Assembly (NCBI GenBank): GCA_001632425.1
Contig: KV425561.1
Coordinates: 248,001-312,000, forward strand
Source: Neolentinus lepideus HHB14362 ss-1
Lineage: Eukaryota; Basidiomycota; Agaricomycetes; Gloeophyllales; Gloeophyllaceae
Length of the DNA stretch: 64,000 nt
Direction of reading: 5' to 3'
The notes under the pieces were generated by a model. It was not told the DNA's origin. It did not search any database and saw only the letters and a program-made list of their open reading frames with translations. The position numbers and the translations under genes were made by a program. Of this stretch, positions 1-12,500 are shown piece after piece (the first letter of the stretch is position 1; the number at the start of each line of letters is the position of its first letter).

Positions 1-1552
1 AGAGATGGTGCGGCATTTGCATCGGTCGCTCTTCCTGCTCATTACTCGGCTATTTATACTGTCTTTGACCATGTCAAGCGTCGACTGGGTCCTGAGTGGA
101 AAGTTGGGAGAATCATCGATTGGGGAGCAGGAACTGGAAGCGGTCTCTGGTACGCAGATCATCGCCCTGAACGCAACTCTGACTAATACCATCTCATAGG
201 GCTGCGGCACACTGCTTCCAGTCCTCAGAACAGATGATTGATAGGCAGCTAGCATTGTCTAGTGTTTTCAACTATGTCGGCATTGATAAGCGAGAAGCTC
301 TAGTCGACATAGGCAAACGTCTGTTAGAAGATATCGAGCTCGGCAAGATGAATATTTCATGGCAGAAGTCGTTCCGCGAGGGCGACATTGTTGAGAGGGC
401 GGATGGCGGTGACGTCGTGGCGCTATCTGCATTCCAGTTGTCATCTCTCCCTACACCTCTTGCCAGGAAGGAACTTGTGAAGGAGATGTGGGAGAGCGGT
501 GCTAACATTATTGTATGTATACGAGCGTGACTTCCGACAGTATGCTGAATCCTTGTGCTAGGTGCTCATTGACCACAGTACCACCGAGGGTTTTGAGAAT
601 ATAGTCGAGGCGAGGGAGAAGATCCTCACATTCGGCCGAAAAGAGCTCATGAATCCCGACTACGAAAGGTGGCCAGCCGAAATCAAGGGCACGCACGTAA
701 TAGCACCCTGCCCACACGACGGTGCGTGCCCCTTGCACCACCCGGGCTCGACGCGGCTGGTCTGCGGCTTCTCTCAGCGTCTACAGCGCCCTGACTTCAT
801 CCGTAAGACCAAGCATTCCGGCGTGGGCCACGAAGATGTCGGATACTCATACGTTGTCATGCGCCGAGGGGAGCGTCCCCCCATACCGGAAACGAAGGTC
901 GGCCGAACTGGGACAGTGGGCGCGCGTGCACTGGAGAAGGCTGCACTGAATGCGGAACCGAGGAAGGAGCTGAGCCTTGTCGGGGAACATCGTGAGCAAC
1001 CCGCGGTCGACCATGCAGATGGGCATGCTACAGGTGCCACGACTGTGGCAGAAGCCGAGGGCACGCTTGAAGGCCTTCAAGACCAGTTACGGGTTGAAGC
1101 GTACAATTGGCCTCGTCTTGTGTTCCCGCCTCTGAAACGTAGTGGGCATGTCATTCTCGATGTCTGTGCACCCGAAGGTAGGTGTAGCCTTACTTACCTA
1201 TAACGTTCGGTAACAAAACTAATATGGTGTTCCCCAAGCTAAAATCCTGCGGATGACAATCCCAAAATCACAAGGTAAACAGCCTTACTACGACGCGCGC
1301 AAATCAAGCTGGGGTGACATATTCCCGCACGAGCCCAAAAACAGACCACAAGAGCGGTATCAACCTACCCGCGCCAAGCGTGAGGGTGGCACTACTCCTA
1401 CGAAAGGCAGTGATATCGGCAAAGGGAAGGGTAAATCTACAAATGACAAGTATCCCCCTGGCTTTGGACAAATGAAAAAGGCAAAGAAATTGCGGCTGGA
1501 GAGGATCCGCGAGCACGCGCGTGAACTGAACGCCATGCTCAATGACAGTTAG
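1..1552 (+). CDS. RSM22: RSM22-like mitochondrial ribosome assembly methyltransferase-fold protein (5' partial)
   Basis: Four exons, 1..149, 200..512, 562..1177 and 1239..1552, join to 463 codons open from the first base; the N-terminus is outside the window. The visible part carries a class I methyltransferase glycine motif (IIDWGAGTGSGLW) at its start. A cysteine-rich stretch follows (CPHDGACPLHH, then LVCGFSQRLQRP), characteristic of the Rsm22/METTL17 family, where such cysteines are linked to an Fe-S cluster. The C-terminus is basic (KSQGKQPYYDARKSSWGD, then a Lys-rich tail). The family acts in mitochondria during assembly of the small ribosomal subunit. Introns are 50, 49 and 61 nt with good GT..AG borders and a CTAAT branch-like site in the first. 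The next two genes also encode mitoribosomal proteins. The family call is strong; whether it is catalytically active cannot be judged. Confidence 0.9.
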
Positions 1553-1699
1553 ATCTCAAGCGCCGTTTGTGGATGAGCTGCGTTCAGTCTTAACGCCACT
1601 CAAGTATTGTAGCAATAGATCTATACCATAGGATGCTGTACCATTATATATCCGCTATCTGTATGCCAGGTCCTTGATTCGAACTGAGAACGACTTTCG

Positions 1700-2789
1700 T
1701 TATTGAGGAGGCTGAAACGTGGTCAGTCTACTAGGGGGTTGGCCTCGCGAGGCGGACCTACATGGTTTGTTGTTTCTCGTCTTCTCGGTTTCATCGGTCT
1801 GGATACCGATGGCGCGCTTCACCGCTGTCAGGAAGTGCCGGACATTTTTTGTTACGTCGTCCACCGGCCACTGTAACTAGTAATCGTGGTACGTGCAACC
1901 GGGGTTTGTGTAACGCCACAGTCCGAGTGAAACAAGACGAACCTTGCCAATAGGTGCCCGAATAGTGCCTGCCTTATCTCCCTTCCATTCGTCGCTACCC
2001 TGGATCCTCCGGATGTAGCCTACAATGTCATCCGTGACGGTGCCTCGTCGCTCGGACGGCATCAACCCCCGGGGACCAAGTACGCGACCTAGCCGCGGAG
2101 TGATCGCACGGATGAGGGCCGGTGTGCAGAGGAACGTTGTTGCCTGGTGACGGCCGCTGATTATCTACGGGAGACGTCAGAAGTGAAACTGAAGAACAAT
2201 GTGGTAGGTAATACGGAACGAACATACACCGTCAATCAGTTCAGGACCTCCAACAATGTCAGCACCTGCTTTTCTTGCGTCGTCAGCTTGCCGTCCCTCT
2301 GCAAATACGAGGACTCTGTCGCGGGTCTTCTCCTTCGCCTCCCGCGGTAGGTTGATACGTCCCTTCGGGATCGGGGTGCCTTGCTTCATTTCCGTCTTCA
2401 CTATGAGCTCGTACGTTGCATTTGAGCGGGCAACTTCAACAGCCTGTAGGATGTCAGTGATGTTTACAGAAGAAGGAGGCGGAGAGCTCACGCGCAAGAC
2501 GTTGATGGCTTCAGCTAAGGGCATCTTCTCATACTCGTATATGTTCCTACGCTTCTTCATAGCCTTTCGACGAGCTTTCGCAGCTGCCGCCTTTTTCGAG
2601 ATTGTCGGCACCTTCTTCTTGACCTGCCGAAGCTGCAGGACTGGGGTTGTAGAGAGCTGCCGTGTCAAGACAGCAGTCTAAGCAGATTGACATCAATATC
2701 CGACAAAATGATAGAACTGGCATACGGCATACAGGCCTAAGTGTTAAGGATCCATAGCACTGGCGACACAGTAGACCGAGAGCGAACAT
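1700..2789 (-). CDS. MRPL1: Mitochondrial large-subunit ribosomal protein uL1m
   Basis: Complement of exons 2733..2789, 2492..2677, 2228..2443, 1943..2164 and 1700..1870, giving 283 residues in frame. The start at 2789 gives a basic, hydrophobic N-terminus ending near RQLSTTP, as expected of a mitochondrial presequence; an in-frame ATG at 2828 is an alternative. L1-family landmarks are PLAEAINVLRAVEVA, PRLGRVLGPRGLMPSERRG and GKWPVDDVTKNV. The 48-nt intron 2444..2491 has a length divisible by three and no stop, so without splicing it would read as a 16-residue insertion inside a conserved helix. The intron before the last exon starts GTTCGT, a weak donor. Bacterial L1 binds 23S rRNA at the ribosome stalk; this is the mitochondrial form. 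It is divergent from mL40 next door. Confidence 0.92.
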
Positions 2790-2883
2790 ATCCTGTCTTG
2801 CTACTACTAGCGCAGTGAAGCGCACCAACTAGGGGCGCTTCAATTTAATGGGAAGCGGTCACGTGCCTTGTGATCCATATTAG
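2790..2883. promoter_or_regulatory. Bidirectional promoter between uL1m and mL40
   Basis: Only about 94 bp separate the two divergent start codons (2789 on minus, 2884 or 2929 on plus). If the alternative upstream uL1m ATG at 2828 is used, the gap is 55 bp. There is no clear TATA box. The two genes must share their control region, which suits co-expression of two subunits of the mitochondrial large ribosomal particle. The regulatory role is inferred from spacing alone. Confidence 0.55.
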
Positions 2884-3492
2884 ATGCTTGAGCTTGAGCT
2901 TCGGCGATTGCATCCAACGCAGCCGATGTCTTTCCCAATTCTCCCTCAGCGAAGTATCAAACCAACTCTGCGAAAATGCCAGACTTCCGTCCGCTACGCT
3001 GGTCGTACAGCCCCAGCTGGCGACCCTCGCCATGAAATCCTTCGGCGTACGCTGTATCCATCCAACCTACGAAATAAATCCACACCCACAGGCACCTGGC
3101 GGTCAGATGTTGGCCGTGCTCTCCAGCACGCTATTCCCTCTGTGCAAGCGCACGAGACCATCGAACGCGCGTGGCTGCTGCACCAGCGGCATGTACGTCG
3201 GCAGCGGGATTCGGAGCTGAAGAGGAAGTTCGAGAAGATGAAGGAGGCTATGGACGAGCTTGAGAAGCTGGACAAGCATCTGTACTTCGAGGCCAACAGG
3301 CAGGAGGATCCTCGGGCAAGGAGTACTAAGGAAGTTGAGCTTACGAAGACGTTGAAGGGTTCCGAGAGGAAAGCCATGGAGGCACGGATCCGGGGGTTGT
3401 TTCCTAGAGAGTTGCGTGTACCGACAGACACGCCCCCAAGGACAGGCTGGAACTATGATTGGAAGCCCACAGGTCCAGCAAGTACTCCATAA
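2884..3492 (+). CDS. MRPL28: Mitochondrial large-subunit ribosomal protein mL40 (fungal MRPL28 family)
   Basis: A single exon of 202 codons. A second in-frame ATG at 2929 (MSFPILPQRS) may be the true start, since it gives a compact Ser/Arg-rich mitochondrial leader. The middle is highly charged and helical (ELKRKFEKMKEAMDELEKL), and the C-terminus has the family signature ending in PRTGWNYDWKP. Length and architecture match yeast Mrpl28/mL40, a structural protein of the mitochondrial large subunit. It is one of few intron-free genes here. It lies head-to-head with uL1m, and its stop is 228 bp from the convergent CSN2 stop. Confidence 0.85.
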   Translation: MLELELRRLHPTQPMSFPILPQRSIKPTLRKCQTSVRYAGRTAPAGDPRHEILRRTLYPSNLRNKSTPTGTWRSDVGRALQHAIPSVQAHETIERAWLLHQRHVRRQRDSELKRKFEKMKEAMDELEKLDKHLYFEANRQEDPRARSTKEVELTKTLKGSERKAMEARIRGLFPRELRVPTDTPPRTGWNYDWKPTGPASTP

Positions 3493-3720
3493 TGTGAGGA
3501 GACTTTGTGCCTTGAAAATTGTGGCCGAAGCTGATTTTTGGATAGACCTATCTCTATACATCTCCCCTACATTACAATATTTCCTTCGAGTGAACACCCA
3601 CTAGCCATCTCCAGTCTCGGAGTCCGATAACTGAAAGTCGTGGAGATGCCTAATCCTTGAGTTACGATGCGTACAGGTACAAAGCAATGATACGAATTGA
3701 AAGAACATAATGCAACAGTC

Positions 3721-5727
3721 TTACACCCCCCACCGGTCCATCTCCCGCATAGCACCAAACGACTCTGGTGGCAGCCCCATTCCCAGGTCTCCTCTACCTC
3801 CACTAGTGTTCTTCCCGATGACAACACCATGCAAGCCCTCCAGAGCATCTGTCCATTTGTCCAGCGCAGTATACCGATTCTTCTCCAAATTTTGTCTAAA
3901 AGGGCGACGCGATGTTTGAGGTCAGGATACACATGCGAAGGTGGATAAGAAACACTAACTTCCGAGATAATTCGAGTCGCATGGAGACTTGGTCTATCCG
4001 GCCATCAACCTTGCCTTCTAAGATGAGGCCGATCAGCAGTTCCTCGACTTCCTCTTTGTCTACGTTTAATTGCTGCAGATGATTTCTAAGCAATTCATGT
4101 TTCATCCTGCACTTGGCTGTGTTTACCTTCGCGAGGAACGACAGTTCAAGCCGACTATATGGCTTGATGAGGTCGATGAGGTACTGTGTCCTCAAGCTGT
4201 TCAGCAACTCGCCGATGTACTGCCGAATGAAGGGGTCATCCATGATGGTTGAACGATTGTCTGGTGACATTCCCGAAGTCGTCGTCAGATATACCACAAA
4301 GAGGAAAGGACTCACCCCGGATGATCTTCTCAGCAGCAAACACCTCTCTCCGCTGGTACGCATCCACAAGATCCGTCATGGCCTTAATCTGCGAGTCGTT
4401 CTTATATCTGTTAGGCCCGTGTCAATGCCACAGTACTAGTAGCGTCGGAGGGAGGACGCACGGTTTTGTCTCCTGACTGTCGAACGGATTAACTTCGCTT
4501 CCTGTGAGCATGTTCGCAAGGACGAGATACTTGAGCACTTGGATGCGTTGTGGCGACCCAGCCTCATCGTAGTTCCGGAAGGACTCAAAAAAGTCTTCAC
4601 TAGCGCGATTCCACTGACCTGTACAAAGCGCCGTCAAAAAACGGATGCTTATAGTCAGTTCTTGATGCCACACACGTTCTCCCATCCACATTTTCCCTCC
4701 ACACTCTTTGATTACGCCCATAATGCGCGGATGCGGGATCGCTGACCGGACGCCGTTCGAGGCATTGTAGATCTCCTTCAGCTTCTTGAAATTCCGCATC
4801 TCATTGTGCATCTGGATCTCGAGTGCGTAGATCTCAAGGAGCTGCGTGCCACGCTGAGATTGGTCGTCGCCGTCGGCACTCGACCCAGTGGCGTCGTAGA
4901 GCTCTTTGATAAGCTAGAGTATGGGATAAATAAAGTGGACACTTTGGAAGATAAGAGGTGAAGAGGTGACGTGCCTTCGATAGACGGCCATATTCTCGCC
5001 GATCCAGCCATAGCTTGGCCAGCTTCAGATTCGTCTTAACGGACAGACGCTGGTATAGTGTTACGTGAATAATGAGAAAAGCATCGAAAGCATCGAAACA
5101 CAGCCTCTGACCTCATTCTTCGCTTCCACCAAAGCATCCTTCGTGGCCTGGTAAAACCGCTCCAGCACATCCACCTCTACAGGGCCACCCTTCCCCCCGC
5201 CAACATAGTCCAATATCCCATTAATGGTCTTCTCCGAGTAGTTGCGGGTAACAGCAGACTTTGTGTACGTGAGCAGCTCAGTGTAAGTCTTGAGCGCGTC
5301 GTTGGGCCGGTGGAGGTGGAGGAAGAGGAGTTTCGTTGATTGTTTAAGTGCTTTGAAGCCCCTGTCTGTCGTTATGATACTAAATCAGGGGAGAGGGAAT
5401 GTACGAGCGCACCAGTCGCCCTTTTCTGTTTCTTGGTCGACGATCGCGCGGAACTCTTTCAGGGCTTGTGTGGGGTTGTCCTCCTTCTTCGCTACATCCA
5501 CAGCCATGAACTGATCACATCTGAATGATATCTTCAGTCGTACTCACATTTGGCAGTATAGTACATATTCTCGATATCGACAGTCCCGGATTCGTTGGCC
5601 TCATCATCGTCCGAGTATTCAAAGCCGTAGTCCTGCTCTCGAGTTCAGCTACAGTGCGGACATACAGGGATCAAAAACTTGCCTCATCGTCGCTTCCTTG
5701 CATGTAATCTGCATCGTCGTCATCCAT
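3721..5727 (-). CDS. CSN2: COP9 signalosome subunit 2 (PCI-domain protein)
   Basis: Complement of eleven exons: 5683..5727, 5548..5632, 5413..5491, 5112..5361, 4975..5049, 4676..4913, 4462..4618, 4316..4407, 4127..4260, 3960..4072 and 3721..3895. They join in frame to 480 residues. The acidic start (MDDDDADYMQ) and the ENMYYTAK, WGFKALKQSTKLLF, GGKMWMGERQWNRASEDF and MDDPFIRQYI blocks identify CSN2. TPR-like helices lead into a C-terminal PCI domain. CSN2 is a scaffold of the COP9 signalosome, which removes NEDD8 from cullins. Two introns are GC..AG: 5633..5682 (donor GCAAGT) and 4914..4974 (GCACGT); the protein frame needs both. Introns 4073..4126 and 4619..4675 are stop-free and of 3n length. 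Upstream of 5727 lies about 0.8 kb shared with divergent FAB1. Confidence 0.95.
4914..4974 (-). other. GC-AG intron of CSN2
   Basis: The donor is AAG then GCACGT and the acceptor CTCTAG. It joins GRLSK to LIKELYDA, the conserved CSN2 sequence. The alternative GT two bases later in GCACGT puts the next exon out of frame. Confidence 0.75.
5633..5682 (-). other. GC-AG intron 1 of CSN2
   Basis: The donor reads GAG then GCAAGT, the consensus GC donor, and the acceptor is GAGCAG. The nearest GT donor would shift the frame and hit a stop a few codons later, whereas the GC donor joins SDDE to DYGFEYSD as expected for CSN2. Confidence 0.8.
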
Positions 5728-6524
5728 GGCGTGGTCTGAGAAATGGACGTCTTTGAGATAGCGTCGAGACTTGAGAGTATGTGTTGGACGCGTACAATAT
5801 AGGACCGTCACGTGATGTGGGACAAATCATGGAGTTAATTAGATATAATATTGGCATATGCTGATGGAGTTTATCCTGATTATTTTCGTTATCTAATCCA
5901 CAAATAATCACCATTTAATCACGGATTACAAGGTACCGCAGTGTCAAGTACGTAACTGTTGACTTAGGCAAGGAAGAGTATGAATTCTTTTAGATGGGGA
6001 CAATGAGTGACCGTGAGAGATCGCGTCCGTCATCTGGCGGTGAACCTGCGTACAACACAAAGATCATATCATAACTCGTGGAAATGAGTTCTATTATTTA
6101 AACTATGATTTTCCCATGATACTTTTGAGCAGTCATCTTCGAAGTAACTTGGGATAAAATGTGCAACAATATTCAGGATGTGGTGCAAATGTACTACGTC
6201 ATCTGACAGACGATGCTTCGCGTGCTCGTGGCTGGGGACTGCCGTGGCATTCAAGAAAGGAAGGCCTTTGGCATTCATCGTTAGGCGTCCAACTTGCAAT
6301 CTTTACTTTCTTACGCATTGTCTGGTATTCACTAGTCACTGTCGAGGCTGTTCGACCACGTTAACGCTCTATTTGTACCTTTTTCTTTAACACCCAATCA
6401 CGACGGATCTATCGTATTAATCGGAAGTCGCACCCGGGACCGGAAAGCATACTTCACGCGTCTATGCAGTAGAAGGGAACGATGAGAACTCGCTGAACTG
6501 GAAGTTTCTAACTCTGTATTATTC
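5728..6524. other. Intergenic region, divergent promoters of CSN2 and FAB1
   Basis: No open frame here has protein-like content. The stretch near 5,830-5,930 is AT-rich (TTAATTAG, ATTATTTTCG). It presumably holds the 5' leaders and promoters of both flanking genes; I see no repeat or RNA gene in it. Confidence 0.4.
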
Positions 6525-9500
6525 ATGGAATCTCCCTCTTCTTTGCTAGGACCAAGTCAAGGTGGTCTGTCTTCACGATCTCACAGCAGTACGAAACTGG
6601 TCGACGATGTCACGAGTCTAACGTCTTTCAATCCCTTCTCGGAGGAGGATGAGAACGATCAGTCATCCTATGCCCTCGTAACCTCTCTGTTTTCGAAGTT
6701 GAAGGGCGCCTTCGCCGACCCGTTGTCTCAAGCGGTCGCCGCTGCTTCGGGAGCACCCACCATTGCCAGCAGCGGGCAAAGTGATATCACGACCAAATCA
6801 CCGAGTATCAACGAGGCGCGGCGTCCGTCAAACTCGGCGATCCAACATCAGCAATCTAATGTCTCGCGTTCATCTACCGATCGTCATGCACCTTTAAACG
6901 TGTTGTTACCCAAGACCGCCCCTCCGCTCGTATCATTGACCCCAGTTGTCTCGGAGGCACCTTCATACAATGGCGAATATGACAGACCATCATCCCGAGG
7001 TGGAATGATACCCTCTCCTGTGGTGGAAACGTCAGATGGTGGTCCCTATGGTACCGCGATCCCGGGGTTTCCTATACAAGATGATGCACGCAGCATCAGG
7101 ACGGCGATGAGCATGAGGAGATCAGACTCGGTGTCGAAGGTTATGCGACGAATACGTGGCGAGGGTAGCTACCTAGGAATCTATGTATCCAGAATCACTT
7201 TAATCTGCGTTTACAGGGCTTTCCAGGGATTATTGGATGGACGATGAAAACTGCAAGGAGTGTTACGACTGTAAGAGCGTGTTTACAACTTGGAGACGAA
7301 AACACCATTGTCGCATTTGCGGTATGTGTCTAGTCCGTGTTACGGTCCTCAGTGTCTGACACATCCGCAGGACAAATTTTTTGCTCCAGATGTGCCTCTC
7401 ACATCATTAAAGGCACTCGCTTCGGAACTGATAATACTTTGCGTGTCTGCAACCTGTGCCTCGAGAAACTCCAGAAGGGTGACGAAGAGGACGAGGACGA
7501 CCGTAGATCCATCGTATCTGCTGCAGCGTCTCCATTCGCTGCACATCAGTTCGGAATTGACTCCATCTCATTTGGATTGGGTCACCATCCTCAGTCGCCA
7601 TTTGCATCGTCTCAGCTGTTTGGTCGCTCAGATGAGCCGTACAACCTATTCTCCATAGCAGAGAATAGGAATAGACGCCCTGCTCCTCGGTCAGACGACA
7701 GTGGCTTATCGTCTCCGACACGTTCTATGTCCTCCGACGATCTGGTAGGCAACGATGGCATCCGTAAAAGCGTGGCACCGTTCCGCCGTGGCATTAACGA
7801 TGACGAGAAAGATGTTTTTGACGTCCAAGATCCGTCATCCGGCAATTCAGATCATTCACCACGAAACGGGGCCAAGACACCTGTTGACTTCCCGATAACT
7901 GTTCCAGTAAATGACGACGGGCAAACAAGCTCTATTCAATTTCCCGTATCGTCACCAGATCATTCCTTCGCTGGAGGTGCTGCGGATACCGTTGGATCCT
8001 ACGGTGGTATGAGATCCCGATTCAATTCTTATGCAGGGTATGATGGCCCCGCCACCCCGTTCATCAGAAGCCGTGTTCAGAGCCGGATGGATTTCCCGAC
8101 AGCCGGCGACCCAAGACAGAGGAGAGAAAGCATGCAATACACGCAGGAACTGAACATGGTTTCGGTCTACCATCTGCGGGTCATGTTGCGACAGATGCTA
8201 CGCAACGAAAGGGTACCAAATAAGAGAGAATGGGAAGATACGCTTGTTAATCTGGCTCAGCGCATCGCCAGTGATCTCACCTTCACTGCTTATCCGCAAC
8301 GGCAAGGGACTGACATGGACGTACGTCGATATGTCAAGATTAAGAAGATACCGGGTGGTAGCCCTAGGGACTCTGAATACGTCGACGGCGCGGTCATCAC
8401 CAAGAATGTCGCGCATAAGCAGATGTCCAGGTCCCAGCACAATCCTCGGGTCATGCTTGTAACCTTCCCGCTCGAGTTCCATCGGGTCGAAGGCCAGTAT
8501 ATGCACTTTGGCCAGATCGTGCGGCAGGAAAAGGAGTATCTCAATAATTTAGCAAGTCGGATCGCAGCGCTCAGGCCTCACGTAGTGCTGGTTGAGAAGT
8601 CGGTCTCACGGCTTGCCTTAGATGCTCTTGCCAAACATCGGATTACTGTTGCGAGATCAGTGAAAGCCTCTGCCATCCAATTCGTCGCGCGGATGACGCA
8701 AGGCGACGTATTTTCATCAATTGACAAGCTAGCGCTGGAGCCTCGCCTAGGACATGCAACGAACTTCCGCATTCAGACCTTCGACCATCCTTTGATCCCT
8801 GGCAGACGAAAGACGTACATGCGCTTTGAGGGTTGCAATCGAGACATGGGATGCACCATCATTTTGCGTGGGGGTGATATGGCCATATTGAGGAGGATCA
8901 AGACTATTATGAGGTTTCTGGCATTCATTGTCAGGAACCTGAAGCTGGAGACGGCCTTGTGGCGGGATTCTAACCAGACGGTGCCTCCACTTCCAAACGA
9001 CGCACTGCCACCAGGCCCACACTCAGTTATGCTAGACACTCACTCCCACTACGACGTAATAGCCTTTATCATGAGTCCACCCGACGACTACGATGAAGAG
9101 AGTTTATCGGCTTATATCGAGGAAACCGACAGTGAAGGCGACGAGAACAGTCCCTTGGACGAAGATGCCCAGCAAGCGCGCCTCTCGAAACGGATACAGC
9201 AGTCACTGGATCCGTATACGAAGACGTACATATCCGTGTCCGCGACATTACGCTTCCCGCCTCCATATCCTATCAAAAGAATGAAGGAATTGGATGACGA
9301 GCTTGTCCAGGTGAAACAAGCTTGGGAAGACGAGGTGATCAGACGAGAGGAGAAGGTTAATCATGGTCATCAGCAGGAAGCTACCATTACACCAGCATTC
9401 TTCGAGGAAGACTTGAAAGCTCAAATTGAGGCTTTGCCAATGTCGCATGATTTATCAAAGACACCGAAACCCGGCGATACCGAACCTTCCTCAGGGTCAG

Positions 9501-12500
9501 AGACGCCTTCGAGTTACTTTGACGGGAAACACACATCAACATGCTCTATGTCCAGTCTCACCACTATGTCTGGTACGGGACCCTCTTCCCCTGCATTGAC
9601 CGCCTCAACAGAGGAAATGCGTATACCCCTCATGTCTCCGGCAGATATCGCTCTAGAAAGTCGCCACGGGCAAGTGAAAGCACAGCACGAGGAGCAACGG
9701 AGAATATGGGAATGGTACCTTCGAAAGAACAAGGATGACTTCGTTGTGGAGAAGTACCAATGTATCAGTCTGTGGGAGTTCACGCTCCCCATAGCTGAGT
9801 TCGATCGGCATCGTGCCTGCTTTCCGCCGCAGCTCAGGTATATCACGTTCTACGGAGAGGGTGATTACACTTTGGGGCAGTTCATAGACCACTCGGTAAC
9901 GGAAACTGTCAAACAGTTTCTGGATCCCAAGGCAGTTTGCTCTGGGAAGAATTGCAATCAGCCTCTCGCTCGACACTGCAAGGTCTATGTTCATAATGAG
10001 ACCCGACTCTTTGTTGCAGTGGAGCAGTGGGACGTGCAACTTGACGCACTCATTGAATATCCACCCGCCCATGATGTAATCAATACATGGACCGTCTGTC
10101 GCACATGTGAATCGGCAACGCAGATGTCCCCTATATCGCTGGAAATGCAGAGATATTCCTTCGCCAAGTTTCTGGAATTGTACTTCTACCCAGGGGATGT
10201 TCGAGTGCTGGAGCCCCCGACTTGTCAACACAACATGTATCGCCATCACACTCGATATTTCGCTTTCAGGGGTATGACCATACGTTTCGAGGCCTATCCC
10301 ATTGCTTTGCACGAGATTATCTATCCGCCAATCCGAATACGTGTTCGTCCGGAAACACTTCTGGAATTGAAGAATTCCGACTACGAAGGACTGATGCGGC
10401 GGAATACGACATGGTACACAGAACTTATCCATGATTTGAGATTAACTGAACTCGATGCTGCCACTGGCGACGAAGAGGTTGATGGGCGGTTCCATGCCGA
10501 AATAAATGCGCTCATTGTCAGAGCCGAGTCGGAAAGAAATGACATAAGCCGATTAATCAATACAGTATACAAAGAGTCGGCACCTACGGACACTCTCGCG
10601 ATGAATCAGGTCCGTGCATACAGGCAGGATAAGATCGTGGCCTGGCAACAAGATTTCGATCGTTTGCCAAAACCAAGGGTCTCTCAAGTTCCTTGGGAGA
10701 AAGGGGGTCGCAGGGTGTCGGCGTTTGGAACAGTACGCGCTATGTCGATGTGGCACAGGAAGTATGAACTATCCAACACCTTCGACTCCCACGTACCTTC
10801 CTCCAGTGTCTCGGAAGCCGAGGAGATGGCCTTACCTCCCAGGCGGTTGACTGGCGGCTCCATGAGTTCAACCTCGACCGTCTCCGAAGCTTCAGAGTCT
10901 GAGGTTTGCGATAGCGGTGTGACGCAAGGGCACTTGCCTTCGGATAGTGAGCAATTGTCTACAGAGGATCCGGCAACTACATCTACTGCTGAGCCGGAGA
11001 GCACGTCTGACGCCGACAGTGACTCAACCATTGGGGCTGCTCCTGGTGAGGTGGAAATCACTTTATCACCTGCGGGGGAGGTGAGTCGATCTACAGGGTG
11101 ATGCTGTAATCTACTAAACTATCTAGGACCAGCCGGGGGCAAAAATAGGACCAGTATCCTCTCCACCTGTATCACGCCTGCCTAGGCGGTCTACTCAACA
11201 GCCCAGTGTAGCCGAGCTCGTGAAGAAGTATCAAGAGTACTTACCGCGTGAAGGTGTACAGGAACTAGCTAAGACTGCTCTTCCCCCTCAGTATCCAGAA
11301 AGCGATCAAGAGTCTACGACCCAGCCATTCCGGCCGGTAGTGAAGAGTAAACAGCGTCATCACATCTCCGTGAGAAAGGCGTCTGTGTCAGACTTCGAGC
11401 ATAGTTACGCCGCCAACATCGCACCTCGTTATTTAGCCCATCCACGGCGTCCCGCCGGTCAAGGAGCTCGAGTTCCTGGCGGATTTGGGTCCTCGGTAGA
11501 GTCGGCAGAACCTTCACGGCGAACATCACCAGATAAGCGACCTCCCTTGCTTCATACGGTCACAGATTCGACTCCTAGGACAGGCCGTACATCGCCACCG
11601 CCTGCAGGAAACACGACTCAGTTCCTTCAAGCCGGCCGTGGCTCCAGGCTAAAACTGCGGGGTCCTGTTAAGGACAAAGCTCCCGCTCGCCCTACCACAA
11701 TAATCGGCAGCAAATCGACTTTCCGTCGTATTCCTGCCGGTCAGGGAAGCAAAGTCTCTAACATAGCCAAACATTTTGAACGTCTTAGCAAGGAGACTGA
11801 GAGATCGAATAGACAGCGCTATAACGTCATTCGCGGTAGAAGGCCGCGTCCAGTTGCATCTGCGCGAGCTAGAGTCGAAGTCCTAGAGAGTGTTCAGGAT
11901 GTTATAAGTGATGAGTCAGAGAGTTCGGACTTATCCAGTGAAGCCGATGATGAGGGTGGTGGAGATGAAGACGAAGGACGGAAGCCATCCGACAAGCCAA
12001 CTACACTCGATCCTCCTCCAAAAGTAATGGTCGAGGATGCTGGTGCACAAGACGCGCCGATTCCAGGCCCTTCCGCTCGTGTGGAAGATGGAGGGGACAA
12101 GGAACAAACAGTTGACGTCCCACCTGCTCGCCATGTTCCACTAGATCTGCCCTCTTTCCCTCCATCGCCTATTCTATCCGCGACGCCCATGCTTCAACAT
12201 TCCTCCCCGACTAATCCGTTCACCGAACTCGATATGGGCCCTAGCGGCACGGAGCGTCATTCGATTCTGAAAGCGCTCTCGGGTCTCTGGCCGCAGCAGT
12301 TTCCTCAACCCCGCTCTCGCATGGAGTTGGATGCAGACGATCCCATGGCTGATCCTGAACACATTTTCCGAGATTCATCAATGGTTGTACGCACTGACGA
12401 GCCTACTTCTATCATCGCGCTCGCATTGAAGTGAGCAAACGAAACCAACGCCTTTCATCTCACTTACTAACTTGTCCGGCAGCTCTCCTCAGTATCGCGA

